Position numbers and translations under genes: made by a program. Below are positions 47,711 through 59,844 of a stretch of 64,000 nucleotides of DNA, in pieces (position 1 is the first letter of the stretch; each line of letters opens with the position of its first letter). The notes below the pieces were generated by a model. It had not been told where the DNA came from and ran no database searches. It worked only from the letters and a program-made list of their open reading frames with translations. Origin of the DNA: Mytilus californianus (Eukaryota > Mollusca > Bivalvia > Mytilida > Mytilidae); assembly GCF_021869535.1 (NCBI RefSeq), contig NW_026262690.1, positions 85,667,995-85,731,994 on the forward strand, written 5' to 3'.

Positions 47711-49274
47711 CAATAGTAATTTAAAAATCAAAACTATTCTTATACCAAGAAAAGTGAAAAAATAATTAAAAATCTTATTTAACATATACTTCTTACCACG
47801 TTTCTGCGACATAATTTTTTTTCTGTCCACACACCTCCTATATCAGATCAAGTATGAACTAAACTCCCACAAAAATTATTTAACAAATCTATGTGACATA
47901 TAAGTACAATGATTTGTCGAGAGATAAATAATTAGTTTGAGGATATGTCCTTAATGAGCCTCTTATATTATCTTGTTTATGTATTAGAACCGTTGCCCCA
48001 TAGATTTTCTGCACGTGATCAGGTCAAGTCCGAGGCGATAGCCGATGACCTTGACCTGACTGAAAGTGCAGAAAAACTATACGGCTGGTTGTTACCATCC
48101 CGTTTATTTTGTTACTTTTGTTTTGTATCTGACTTGTACGACGTTTTTAATTAGAAAGTAATACTTTTTGCATTTAAGACGGTTGCATAATTAAAAAGAT
48201 TGAACACAAATAATTTGCACACCGGTTTATGTACCACGATGTTTGAGATATTTAGTCTTTAATAAATTAGGGATTTTGCGTTAACACTAGCGCTTCTCAA
48301 TTCTATCAGCTGTGTGCAAGTGGAATTATTGCGTATTCCTTTGATACATATCAGTGAAGTAGGAGTAGATTGAAAAGTTGAGAAAGAAGGGGGACTTCTT
48401 AAAGTGACAAGCAAAAAACAAAAGACCTTTAATCTATATTTTCTATCATAATAGTCTAATAGTCTAGAAATAAGTTAATGTCCTCTTTCGTAGCCATTTT
48501 ATATTTTAATAATAAAAATAATTGCCAAAGAGGGGGGTGTATTATAGTTTTACCCCTCACCTTTACAAGTGAGTTATGCGGTAATGGTCCCCTTTCCCGG
48601 CTCCTACACCCCTGCATTGATATATACCCCTCTACACCTAAAAAAAAAGCATACATACGTACAAAAAAACAAAGCCAAACAAAGAAATATGTTTTGCCTC
48701 CTCCATCCCCCATTTTGAAAGGGGGAACTGCCCCCTTTCCCGGCTCATACCCCCCCCCCCCAAAAAAAAAAAGAAAATAAACAACAAAAATATGAAACAG
48801 ATATAAGACATTTAAAAATTCAACGACGTATGGAAATGAAAAAAGAAAGAGTAATCAGACAAACATATATACAACACGTATAAATATTGTCAAAATCAAT
48901 AAAAAAAAGAACAAAATATATAAATATAAAAAAAGATGTTTTTCTGTTTTATGGGGAATAACATTCAATCAACATACTATATTTTGTCTTGTTTTAAATT
49001 TTTTTAATCTACTTATTTTGGAAATCAATTTTTTTTTGTGTTTAATTTCATGCTCATTACAGTAATGTGATATTCGAGTAGACTCAAGTATTGATCATGT
49101 GACACAATATTTTTTTTTCATTTTCCATCCCTGTATCCCAAATGGGTGGACATTTATTGACGTTGAGACTGATTTTGTGCTATCACAATTCGACTTAAGC
49201 AAATTCATTGAAATTGAAGAGAAAAGGGGAAATCCTCCGTCTAGTTCGATTTAGACGATTTAAAAGATTTCAGC
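47708..49274. other. Intergenic, no gene seen
   Basis: Contains two copies of a 'GGCTC-TAC-CCC' pyrimidine-rich text (48590-48620 and 48735-48765), one ending in a C11 run at 48751-48761, and A/T runs. No exon supported. Confidence 0.45.
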
Positions 49275-49601
49275 TTAAGGTTCCACTAAAGTCAAAATAT
49301 AGGACACTTCATAAACATCTAAACTTTGCCTGTATTTTTCAACCTATAATGAGTAAAGTCCTAAACTATGAGAACATATGTTCATTTAAACATACTTAAC
49401 ATATACACACTGTGTAAATTGTAAATAAACTTGAAATTGTTATGTTGTGGCCAAACCGGTTCTTGGGGTGAACACTTAATTTTCTAAAAAATCTGGATAC
49501 CTGCGAGACGACTTAATTTGTTTAAAATTGGTATGGACGAATACTGTTATATCTAATGCAGGGCCGAAGTGTCCTATATTTTGACATTAGTGGAACCTTA
49601 A
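49275..49601. mobile_element. TTAA-flanked MITE with 32-bp terminal inverted repeats
   Basis: TTAA (49275-49278) is followed by GGTTCCACTAAAGTCAAAATATAGGACACTTC. The mirror image with one mismatch ends at 49597, followed by TTAA (49598-49601). The inside (319 bp with ends) has no coding content. This is the signature of a piggyBac-type non-autonomous element. Confidence 0.88.
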
Positions 49602-51307
49602 CTGCTACGCAAACCCACGAGATGTTTGTACATGGAAACATTCTATGGTTTCAGTTACTCTTGCAGTCAGTAACTTCGTAGACACTTTATTTAACTTCAG
49701 CATTTTGGGACATAGTTAGCTTTTTTATAATTATGATTTTTTTGAAAACTTTTCATATAAATTATATTTATAAAACAAGGTAACTATGTCACAAGGTGTA
49801 CGATAAAGAGCCTATGAACTCACTGAATGCGCAAGTGACTCTATTAATAAAAAGTGTCCGTGTAACACCCGTTATTGTACTGTTTTTCTATAGCTCTGCT
49901 GGGGGCAAAGTCGTACAAATAATTTGAAGCCATTGAATTATGCAACGTGTTGTTTACTGTTAAGTTATATAAGTGCTTTATATAACTCAAATTTATGTAA
50001 ACGAAAAAGGTAAGAAATTGCGTTTTATACTTTTAATTTATTACTCATTTCGTCATGATAAAAAGTAAGTATGCTCTTTTAAAGTAAATGATTTATTGAC
50101 GAACGAATGTAAAATAAAAAAAATGGGGTTTATTTATTAATTAGCACATGGCATAGGCAAAATATCTATCTAACCGTGCTATAATCAACAGTAAATTCGG
50201 TCCGGTAGAAAATTTTGTCCCCTGGACTTTTTTCCTAGGTAATCAAGTCCATGAACATAATTTTCCTAGGAATGTAAGTCCCAGGATAAATTTTCCTAGG
50301 AAAATAAGTCCATAGCTTGAAAAATATGTCTGGCACTCTTTTCCTTATAATAAAGGACAAGGACTTTTTTACCTAGGGATATTTATGACATGGACATGAA
50401 TTCCTATGAAATTTAGTCTGGGGACATAAATTTTATCAAAAGATTAATGCAAAACTGTTAAACAAATTATTAAAACATAAAAATTAAAAACTCCATTGTT
50501 TACATGATTTCTTTCCTAGAAAAATAAGGGGTTTACTACTGGTTTGCCCACATTTAATTATACCAATTATCTATTAGTTGAGAAAACAAAAAAAACCAAA
50601 AGGTTTAATGAGCATACAATTGTATAGTCTGTTCCAACTTTATAGGTACATAGTTTATCTGTGTTTTCTATATATTCAGGTATTTTTCATTTTGTAGTTC
50701 CACTTTTATTTGAATAGATAAATAATATATAAATCAAATATTTTTTTCACAATAATCAAATATCAATTCAATCTATTCATTTAACAGAAAACTAACATGA
50801 CTAATAATAAAATAATGGCATTCATTTATATAAAAGTGTCTTAATAATTGGTCAGTATATAAATGATTATGATATAAATACATCAATCTATGCTAAAGTT
50901 TTCTTTATAATTACAATTTATATTACTTATGAATCAAATTTATACATGTATTGCATAAGAAAATAAAACAAAAGCACTAAGGTAAAAATAAGTAATATGG
51001 GTTACTATATGTATAATGATAAAAAATACAACATTTTATATATATTTCAAAAGTAACAAAACATTTATATATTATCAAAGTCACAAAACCTTTTATTTAC
51101 AAAGTCACTAAGTCACAAATTACAATATTTCACAAAGTCATTCAATTAAAATGAAGAAGATAGAATGCTGAGTCAGACTAGTCTATCACGTTGATAAGTC
51201 CGTGTTAGTATCTGTCTTTCAGTAGTTGGAGGCTGGTGTCTATAACTTTGTGTCGTCGTCTTTTTGGTGGACAGGTTCCTCCTGCTGCATACTGGATAAT
51301 GGTAGAA
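49602..51307. other. Intergenic, no gene seen, CCTAGG repeat cluster inside
   Basis: Very AT-rich. Apart from the CCTAGG cluster (50205-50420), it holds CACAAAGTCAC-type simple repeats near 51045-51130. No exon found. Confidence 0.45.
50205..50420. repeat. Degenerate ~31-bp tandem repeat with CCTAGG palindrome
   Basis: The unit AAGTCCA-GGA-ATAAATTTTCCTAGGAA occurs about five to seven times with rising divergence; CCTAGG is intact at four sites (ends at TTTTCCTAGG or TACCTAGGG). Confidence 0.75.
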
Positions 51308-51455
51308 GAAGAGATAATGCTTAAAACATAAGGATCATAAATATAACTTAGGATTATCATAAGACCATCCTGATTAGGAATATCTTAGCTTAGATTAAGT
51401 CTTGGAAGTTTCCTAGTAAGATGGTCCCATGCATGATAGTCCTTAAATCTATCAT
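51308..51455. repeat. Left half of the split 390-bp repeat
   Basis: Matches 43293-43445 with a few changes and stops at CTATC, where the 6-kb element begins. Confidence 0.88.
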
Positions 51456-53214
51456 AATAATTGTGACGACGTCTGACAAAAAGGGCCCAAATGCGGCAAA
51501 ACGTAATTTTGACTATGACGTTGCAAAGTTAACGTTGGCGAGCACCTGCAAAAATTATTGTTCGCTGCCTAAAACAATATTATTTCACTAATGTTATCAA
51601 ATGTACAGCTTACCATGTGTGCGTATTTCGTAATTGTCTTTTTTTATCAAAATCCGCAACATTTATTTTAGCACGATACCGTATATTAGTCTGTTCAATG
51701 TTATAAGTTACTTCCCTAACCGAAAACGAAAGTTGACAAAGTGAAAGAGTCTGAAGCTAGTTTTGTTTCATTTTGCTAAAGTATCCCATCGGCATCGGAA
51801 CTATTAAACAGATAAACATTATGAGAGTTTATTGAGGATTACGGATTGTTGATGAAATATATTTTGCCCAGATAGAAAGTTCTCAACGTGATAATCTAAA
51901 CGATGATGTTGGCGCTGTTTAAAACATGTGAATCTGATGACGTCGTGTCAATGCAGGATGGTATTTTTATACAAACAAATGGAGAAAATCGGGAATGTAT
52001 GAAATATATGCCGTAGAAGTGAAATACAAAAGTGTTGGTTTACGCTCTTTCTTACATGTCTAAAGATTTTCAAAAATTGTGGTGTCAGAACCATGGACTG
52101 ACAACCTGATTTACCTGATAAATACAGTACACATGGACATGTTCAGCTAGCAACAGAAAAAAGGGACTAATGCTCTTCTAGCAAAGAAAACTTTACCAAA
52201 CTCCAAGGTGACAGCCAAGATACAGGTAATTATATTGAATAATTAAATCAGATTAAAACACATTAAATTACATGTTTGAATATTTAACATTTTCTGCTAA
52301 CATTTATCTTGTTTTTCATGTTTATTAAATAACATTGTTAAGTAAAATCAATAAAGTTTGTGATAACTCAGGTTGTGTACCCCTCTCAACAGCTAAAGTA
52401 TGACATGTATCCATTAAGAACAAGAATGTAAGCATTATATACATGTAATACATGTATGTATATTATATGCATTCAAAATTGTACTTTCATTTTGATAAAT
52501 ATTACTTTCAATTTTAATATGCAAAGCATCTGTAGAAATCTATGTACTCATTGAAATTAATAAAATGTTATTGACTAAATCATTTATGAATTTAGATGTA
52601 CCTTTTTTCCAAACTGCACAGATGTCATAATGATGTTATAGCATGTACATATAGACTTTTTATCATGTTTATGATGAAAGCACAACATTGTAGCTATAGT
52701 TTAGTATAAGTATAAAAAGAGTGTGATAGCTAGTTTTCTCTGAAATTGACAAATCATAAATATATTTTCTAAAAAAATTAATGCATCAGATGTTTAAGAA
52801 CATGGTTAAAGTTAAATTTACAACACCTATGAATTTAATTCCCAGACAGATAATACTGACAGCACCACTCTGAAAACTGCATCTTTATGTTATAGTCTGA
52901 ATATGCATATTATACTGCATATAGTATGACTAGCATCTACATATTTATGCGTATTATACCAGCATCTACATGTCCTTAAAAATATACACATTTATGAAGT
53001 GGCTTTATTATTTTAGTCATAAAATTTCATCTTGTTTAACTCAACGTATAAACTGTCCTTTTAACTCAGTTTAGAAGTAAAAGTTGAGTTAAACAACACA
53101 ATTTAATATATACATGTACATGTATGTTGTCTCTTTTTATCTTTTGTCCTTATGTAAGTGTTTTGTGTGCCTCCAACAGATCTTTGAAGTTAGGCCAATT
53201 GCTACTGTTTTTTT

Positions 53215-53550
53215 AGTTTGTTCATTTGTTGGGATGTTACACCACCTTCCCAAGTTGGGGAGAGGGGATTGTTCCAAAGTTAGTAACCTGCAGTTCAGTG
53301 GTTGTCTTATGATCATATTTGTCACACTTGTTTTTCCTAATTGTTTTGTTATGAATTAAGCTCTTAGTTTTCTTGTTTGAATTGTTTCAAATTTTTTATG
53401 CTCTGGGCTTTTTATTACAGCCAGTAATAAAGTATGGTTTTTCCTCATTGTTGAAGGCCGTACAGTGCCTTAAATTGCTGAATGTGACTTCATTTTAATT
53501 TTATTAGATACTTGTCACATAGGCAATCAGACCACATCTCCTCATTTTTA
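53215..53550 (+). repeat. Dispersed 3'-tail repeat copy
   Basis: Contains 'GGGATGTTACACCACC-TCCCAA', 'GTTCAGTGGTTGTC', 'GTATGGTTTTTCCTCATTGTTGAAGGCCGTAC' and ends 'CACATCTCCTCATTTTTATAT', as in the copy at 59845-60242. Confidence 0.85.
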
Positions 53551-54470
53551 TATAAGGTACATATTCATTTTTTATCAGGTTTCAGGAAAATGTTTAACAT
53601 GTTTAAACACATTTTCACCTAAGTGCAATGCAGTACATTTAATGACATTAATTTCAAAATTGTGTCTTTTTAAAAAATTATACTTCTCAACTGAGTTAAG
53701 AAAAAGTAGGACCAGATAAGGTTTATGATCTAAAATTCAAAGTGATTTTTTATAAGGACATGTAGATTCCAATAATATTATATGCATAGTTTTTTTTTTA
53801 CTTAAAAGCATTTTTTTATATATAATTCTTATTTCATTAAAATATTTGATTTTAATATAGATACTAAATAAAAAACCAGAATGAGTTCATTTATTATAAA
53901 CAAAAAACATTCACATTAGTTTTTCTTATTTTGGCATAATCATGACAATTCAATAAAGAATTTAAAGAAGTGTATCAAGGATAAGAAAGACTATTTTCGG
54001 TTATCATCATAACATATCTTATTCCTAAATGTGCTTACTTTTACAGACTACCTTAAGTTAAGGGGCGGATCCTGGATTTCTAAAGGGGGTGTAATTCCCA
54101 ATTACAGATTACCCCAAAAAATGTGTGACATATAAAAAGTTGTGGATGATTTTATACTATAATTTATATATATGGAGAAAAACAGGATTTTTTCAGCAAT
54201 CAAAGGGGTGTGTTGGGGCGGGTGCTTTAACACTCCCTCTTGACCCCTGACTCTGTCAATGAGTCTTATAACTGTGGCACTGATTAACGATATAAATATA
54301 ATTATTCAATTGAAAGATTATACATGTATGCATTATATATCCATTGCAGGAAAAAAAGCATGTTGAACCCTTTTTGAATGTAGTGGCTCTTCTGGCTACT
54401 TTTAAAACATACTGTATGTACAATATTTTTGATGATGTAAAAGCATTTGTATTTTATTATTTTGCAGATT

Positions 54471-54911
54471 GCAGATAGTGTCATCAGTAGAAAAAGCCAT
54501 TATCTTGCCCAGTTAGTCCGGGATACTACTGATACCAGAAGGACTGCTTTATACCTTGATATTTTCCTCAATATTGGAACAGATGGACGACCTCACACGA
54601 AAATCTATGATAAACGGGACGATTTCAACTTCCCAATTATCAATTTCCCATTTCTCAGCAGTAACATACCCTCTGCCCCTTCGTATGGTGTTTACATATC
54701 TCAATTGATACGTTATTCTCGTGCTTGTTCACACTATACGGACTTTATATACAGGAGTGTGCTCCTTACGCAGAAACTGCTGCAACAAAGTTATGAGGAG
54801 GACAGATTAAAAATGACACTCCGTAAAATTTACGGACACCATCACGAATTGGTTGATCCATACGATGTGTCTTTGTCCAAACTAATTAAGGACATTTTTA
54901 CCACGTGTTAG
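54471..54911 (+). pseudogene. Reverse-transcriptase C-terminal fragment, second lineage
   Basis: From about 54510 the frame reads DTTDTRRTALYLDIFLNIG, KIYDKRDDFNFPIINFPFLS, APSYGVYISQLIRYSRACS and LVDPYDVSLSKLIKDIF, then TAG. It matches the end of the RT at 15.8-16.1 kb in motif order but differs in sequence, so it is a related but distinct element. The catalytic YxDD part is missing upstream. Confidence 0.8.
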
Positions 54912-55379
54912 ATTGTGGTTTGTCATTACGTCGTCTGATCTTTTGATTACCGCACGTGACTTATTCCCGATTGTGACTGTTTTGCTGAGTGTGAAACCGC
55001 ATTGCTATAAGACGTGTCACGGTACTTTTCTATCCCAAGTTCATGTATTTAATTTTGATGTTATATTTGTTATTCTCGTCGGATTTTGTCAAATGTCTTA
55101 ACGTCTTTTCTGTTATATTCGTGTGTTATGGTAAAAATAATTAATCACTCCCTTCATTTATTAGATTTTAGTTTGGTTCAACGAAATTTATACGATATAT
55201 TTGGTTTACGGTTTGATTCAGAAAAAACACCGACATAGCTAGATAATACAATTGATTATCTAATTACTACCACAATTTTATATTAATAAGTATTGTAATT
55301 TTCATTGTTATTAATAAATGTAATGTCAGTATTACAAATCTAATATTGAATCAATCCTAATCCTATCTTATTTTTGGGA

Positions 55380-55455
55380 AATATTTTTACAAATTCAAAT
55401 GTGACGTCACTTTGTGTGTTTTTTTAGAATTTCAAATGTGACGTCACTTTGTGCG
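55380..55455. repeat. Paired TGACGTCAC repeat
   Basis: TTCAAATGTGACGTCACTTTGTG occurs twice 38-40 bp apart. TGACGTCA is the CRE consensus palindrome, but the setting is retroelement DNA. Confidence 0.8.
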
Positions 55456-55619
55456 TTGAGGCTTTGGCTAACTCGGCTGTGTATTTTTATGTGTTGGATT
55501 AAGTTGTTTTATGTAATGTATCCGTTTTTATTCTGTAGTTAGTCCCCACTTCGGTTTTATCATGTATATCTATTATATAGTCATTTTATAAAATTTACTG
55601 TTTGCAAAATTATAAATTA

Positions 55620-56215
55620 TTCTAAATAATAAGAATGTTCTTGTCCCAGGCAGAAAACCCTGGCCGTGTTAGGGGCAACTTTTTGGAAGTTTTGGTCCTC
55701 GGTGCTCTTCAGCTTTGTACTTGTTTGGCTTTCAAACTTTTTTCATCTGAGCGTCACTGGTTTGTCTTGTGTGGACGAGACGCACGTCTGGCGTGTTAAA
55801 TTTTAAGCCTAGTACCTTTTGTTAGCTATTATTCGTGTGTTTCTTTGTCCTATATGTTCTTCCATTTTTTTTGTATTGTGGTCTTGTCATGTGATGTTGT
55901 CGTTTTGGTGTTGTGTTTGACGTTGCCATAAAAGCGTGAAGTTTGGCATGCCACAAAACCAGGTTCAACCCACCATTTTTTTCTTAAAATGTCCTGTACC
56001 AAGTCAGGAAAACGGCCATTGTTCTATAATAGTTCGTTTCTGTGTGTGTTACATTTTAATGTTGTGTTTTTGTTGTGTCGTTGTTCTCCTCTTATATTTA
56101 ATGCGTTTCCCTCAGTTTTAGTTTGTAACCCGGATTTGTTTTTATCTTTATCGATTTATGAGTTTCGAACAGCGGTATACTACTGTTGCCTTTTTTTATA
56201 TGGAGAAACCTGTCA
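55620..56215 (+). repeat. Retroelement 3'-region text
   Basis: 55670-55815 matches 20590-20760 ('GTCCTCGGTGCTCTTCA', 'TTTTAAGCCTAGTACC'); 56025-56190 matches 35850-36030. Probably 3' parts of the RT element represented at 54.5 kb. Confidence 0.7.
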
Positions 56216-57460
56216 TATATTAAAATTGGAACCAATACCTTCAGCAATATTTTAACACTGCAGCATATAATTACATGTCACCATTTTATTGTTGATTCAT
56301 CAAAACACATATGTGTATTATCATAATATCATGTAAAGAATCATGTGACTCATAACCTATTATCATCAATATGTTTATAAAGAAGAACACTATAATTCCA
56401 CCATCTATTATGCCAAACAACTTACACACAAAGGATAAAATGTAGCAAGACCATAGTATCTGTATTAAATCCGGGAATATTGCTATAATGAAACTAGTAA
56501 TGACATAGTCTGTCCAAAACCAACCATTGCAGCTATAACTGTGGTTGATTTGACCGATGAAGGAGAATCTAATAAACGCTAATGTCCATCAAGATCAGAG
56601 CTTTTTATGAAATAAAATACTAAAGTTTGTTTTGTCAACTATTCTATTTTTTCTTAAAATTTGGAAATATTAAATTCTCAAAGCTAATGTCACCAACAAA
56701 ATCAAAAAATTGTTAGTTGTTGATATATTGACCACATGGCAGAGAACTGGTATATTCTGCACTTGGTACAGACATTTTCAATAGCAATGCAAAGTTCAAG
56801 TTATTATTTCATTTAATTTCGGGGAAAAATCCGATTGAAGTTTTGATACATTATTTTAATATACCACATAAAAAACACACATTCAAAACATACTATAACG
56901 AAAAGCAACTCATTGGAAACCAACCAAAACTTAAAACAGTACACTTAACTTGAAAGTACCATTGTGAAAAAAAAATACAGCTTTAGGGACAATGACATGA
57001 AGACAGTACATTACAGCCAGAAACAACACATAAAATATATGTAAAATTTAAGACATTTGGAGAATATGAAAAAAAGTTTTAAAATATTGATTGCTTTGTT
57101 TCCGTCGAAACCACTTATTTAACACATACATATTCCACAAAAACCAGATTTTGGTCATCAATATAGATATTCAATTCTGGCGTATTTAAATATAATACAA
57201 TATTGAGGTGGAACACATTGCCAACATTCCAATTACCAAAGAAAATAATTAGTCAGAATTTTGTTTGAATTTCCATATTTTTCTGATTATGTATTATGTA
57301 CCCAAATGCATGTCGAATATGAACAAGCTGTATTTTCGAAACCAGTTGAGATATCATCATAAAATTTTGTATTTATGGTAAGCACGTTAGTAGCATTGAA
57401 AAAAATGCAAAAAACTGAAAATATGTATAAATCTCATCTGGACCCATTTTCTCAGTCACG
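56216..57460. other. Non-coding part of the nested insertion
   Basis: AT-rich sequence without exon or repeat that I could identify, up to the right end of the 6-kb insertion. Confidence 0.4.
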
Positions 57461-57474
57461 GTCACATATATGGC

Positions 57475-57699
57475 GCAGGGCAAGTCCTAATAAAATTAAT
57501 AAAAGTATACTAAGGATTAAACTAATTTTTCTAGAGATATTGATATGTAACTAGGCCGCTGACTCACAAACTGTTCATAAAAATCCTTCGGACAACCATA
57601 TCCCTATTAATATGTACAAACAGCATCTCCATTAATATCAACATCATGAATGTATGTAACTTACAAAGGCGATTACAAAAAAAATGTAAATGATTGCTT
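57475..57699. repeat. Right half of the split 390-bp repeat
   Basis: Matches 43455-43683 from GCGCAGGGCAAGTCCTAATA to AAATGTAAATGATTGCTT, with few changes. Confidence 0.9.
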
Positions 57700-58316
57700 C
57701 GAATTATGAAATAAAATAAAGGTTGCAAAAGTGTTCGGGACGGGAGAAAGGCTCCTCTCTAAACATGAAACCTTTTTGAACAATTTTTTTGGTAATTTCT
57801 GGGGACAAAATGAATGAAAATTTTAGAAACTCGAATAAACAAAGATAAGATTTGGATCAATTTTTGCTAAATGGAATTAATAAGGATTTTTTAAAATATT
57901 TATTCCTGTTTAGGAACTATTTCGAGAACGATTTAATGCGGTTCATATTTTAAGTATGTGCATAAAAATAAATAAGATTCATATCAATAGACTTCGTTCA
58001 TCATTTGTCGTCGAATACAGTTGATAAATAAGGGGGAGGTATATTATGAAAAAAATATTACGTTTTTCTCTTCACTTTACCTTGTTCGATAAATTTTGTC
58101 TCATCTTTTAGATCTTTTAAAATGAAAGAATTAAAAGCACTTAATCTATACATAATAACCCTTTTAATTTATGATTTTGAAGTACATCAAACAGAGCTAA
58201 AACTGTTATAAAATCTTAACAGGAATTATAGATCTAAACATCTAAAAAGTCCAGTTAATTAGCCCTGTTCACTTTGAGATGATAAATGACTACTTGTCTT
58301 TTATAGATATTATAGG
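57700..58316. other. Spacer upstream of the PdxT exon
   Basis: No gene seen. TCTTTTATAGATATTATAG right before the ATG could be a splice acceptor, so a 5' untranslated exon may lie upstream. Confidence 0.35.
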
Positions 58317-58679
58317 ATGCCATATTCAATGCCAACGAACTCCCTCAAAGAAGAAAAATTGGCAATCGGTATCTTAAAAGTACAAGGAGCATTCAATAAA
58401 CATCACGTAGCACTGCGCAAAGCACAAAAATGCTTAAATATCACTGACTTAGAAATTATTGGTGTAAGACATCCGGACCATGTATCCGACAAAATAGACG
58501 GCCTTTTAATTCCTGTTGGTGAAAGTACAACCATTAGCTTATTTCTGAAACGTAATAAAATGGACGAACCATTGCGGAAGTAGATTGATACGAAAAGTCA
58601 CGTGACCTGGGGGACATGTGCTGGAATGATACTGTTATCGAAGCAGACAGAAAATCAGAAAATCGGCGGACAACCTTCG
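58317..58679 (+). pseudogene. pdxT: PdxT-type glutaminase, first exon, with one in-frame TAG
   Basis: The frame reads LAIGILKVQGAFNKHHVALRK (residues 15-35), IGVRHPDHVSDKIDGLLIP, VGESTTISLFLK, a TAG at codon 89 (58581-58583), then IDTKSHVTWGTCAGMILLS and IGGQPS, ending at the donor TCG/GTATAA in phase 0. GTCAG holds the nucleophile Cys101; PGGES is the family form of the first motif, here PVGES. PdxT (SNO) frees ammonia from glutamine for PdxS in making pyridoxal 5'-phosphate. The TAG sits where relatives have an aromatic residue, one step from TGG, with the frame intact on both sides. So the copy is either a fresh pseudogene, a null allele or a sequencing error. The catalytic His-Glu exons were not found downstream in the window. 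Confidence 0.82.
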
Positions 58680-59084
58680 GTATAACGATAAGTAAAGCCA
58701 CTTGTACTTTATATTACAGTATTAATTCTCACCAACCTGGTGCTAACTCTTGAATAATGTTGTCAGAATAAGTGAACATTTTCTGTAAGGTTCACCAAAA
58801 AATTAAAACACTTCAAGAATTCAAAATAATAACATTTGTAATCTTTCTAAATAGGAAATATTCTTTTCTGAAGAAAACATATACCTAACGTTTTGCATGC
58901 GCGTATGGAAACCACAATATTATAAGCCGTACACGCGATTTATCAGAGCGCTTGGTGATAAATAAACTCCGTTGAACATTGATAAAAACCACCAACCATT
59001 TTTTGAAGACACAATCTCATTTGCAACCTTCCAGCTGGTTGGAAATTTGCATTGTTTCGGGTACTAATTAGAAAATTTTATTTC
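58680..59084. other. Presumed PdxT intron or flank
   Basis: No further PdxT motif (FIRAP, HPE) is visible on the plus strand from here to the window end. Confidence 0.35.
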
Positions 59085-59330
59085 TTAAGGAATTGCTACT
59101 TTTTCAGAAGAAACTTTCAACATTTCATGGCTTATGACAGCAGGACCAGATGCCTTGTTAGGATATAAAATTTTGATTTTTTCAAATATTTCATCTGTTT
59201 CAATTACTAAGTTATATTTAAGTATTGGGGCGTGTTTTAATGGTCTCTTCTGTACATCTCCAGAATTTCTTCTGGTGAAGAGTCCAAAAAAAAAATGAAT
59301 CTGGACCTCTTCTGGAGATATTCTGTAGAA
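59085..59330 (-). pseudogene. LINE reverse-transcriptase fragment
   Basis: The minus strand reads EIFEKIKILYPNKASGPAVISHEMLKVSSEK, the start of a LINE RT domain (NKASGPDGI in active elements; here PAV replaces PDG). Only this short part remains, next to repeated 'ACCTCTTCTGGAGAT' text. Confidence 0.65.
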
Positions 59331-59844
59331 GAAGAAATAAAACACAAATTCAATTTGACGTCGAATATAGCAGATTTATTTTATGTTGGATGACATAAAT
59401 GAAGTTTACGATGATTTATTAGAAAATTTAGTTACGTCAGTTCATTCGGTAGACATGACTGTAATAGTGTTCTCTGTTTTGGTATTGATGTAATTATATG
59501 AGAAGTGTAAAACAAAGAAACTTGGTTGGACGAAATCGCTGTGTTCGTGACATTTTTTCTTTATGCTTTCCCAACTTAATTTAGCTTAACAAATCCGACT
59601 TAAAGCTCCGACCATTTGATTTTCAGGAATAATCTTAAACTGTACAAGAATGTATCTATGTTTTTCTGGTATATGATCGAAAATGACATCTTGTCTATCA
59701 AATTTTTTTAAAGTAACCAAACTGGATTATTTTTGTATATAAAAGATATCGCAGAGTTCTCACAATCTTTTTTCCCTGGTGGTCCTTGAAGAAAATCTGC
59801 TGATACTAATTATTATTTTATTTCTAATTGCAACTGATTTTTAC

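Larger units (their letters stand above)
51462..57466. mobile_element. ~6-kb insertion nested in the 390-bp repeat
   Basis: Bounded by comparison with the uninterrupted repeat at 43293-43683. The ends TGTGAC(5)CTGACAAAAAGGGCCCAAATG and, inverted, TGTGAC(5)CTGAGAAAATGGGTCCAGATG look like degenerate terminal inverted repeats of about 31 bp. No clear target duplication was seen. Inside lie a dispersed repeat, an RT fragment and retroelement 3' text, themselves probably later insertions. No transposase was recognised. Confidence 0.65.

Noticed and set aside
47489..47830. Protein with a long Ser-Leu repeat on the minus strand
   Set aside because: It is the translation of the GA/TC microsatellite.
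55395..55450. Functional cAMP-response elements
   Set aside because: The TGACGTCA pair lies in retroelement-derived DNA with no gene nearby.
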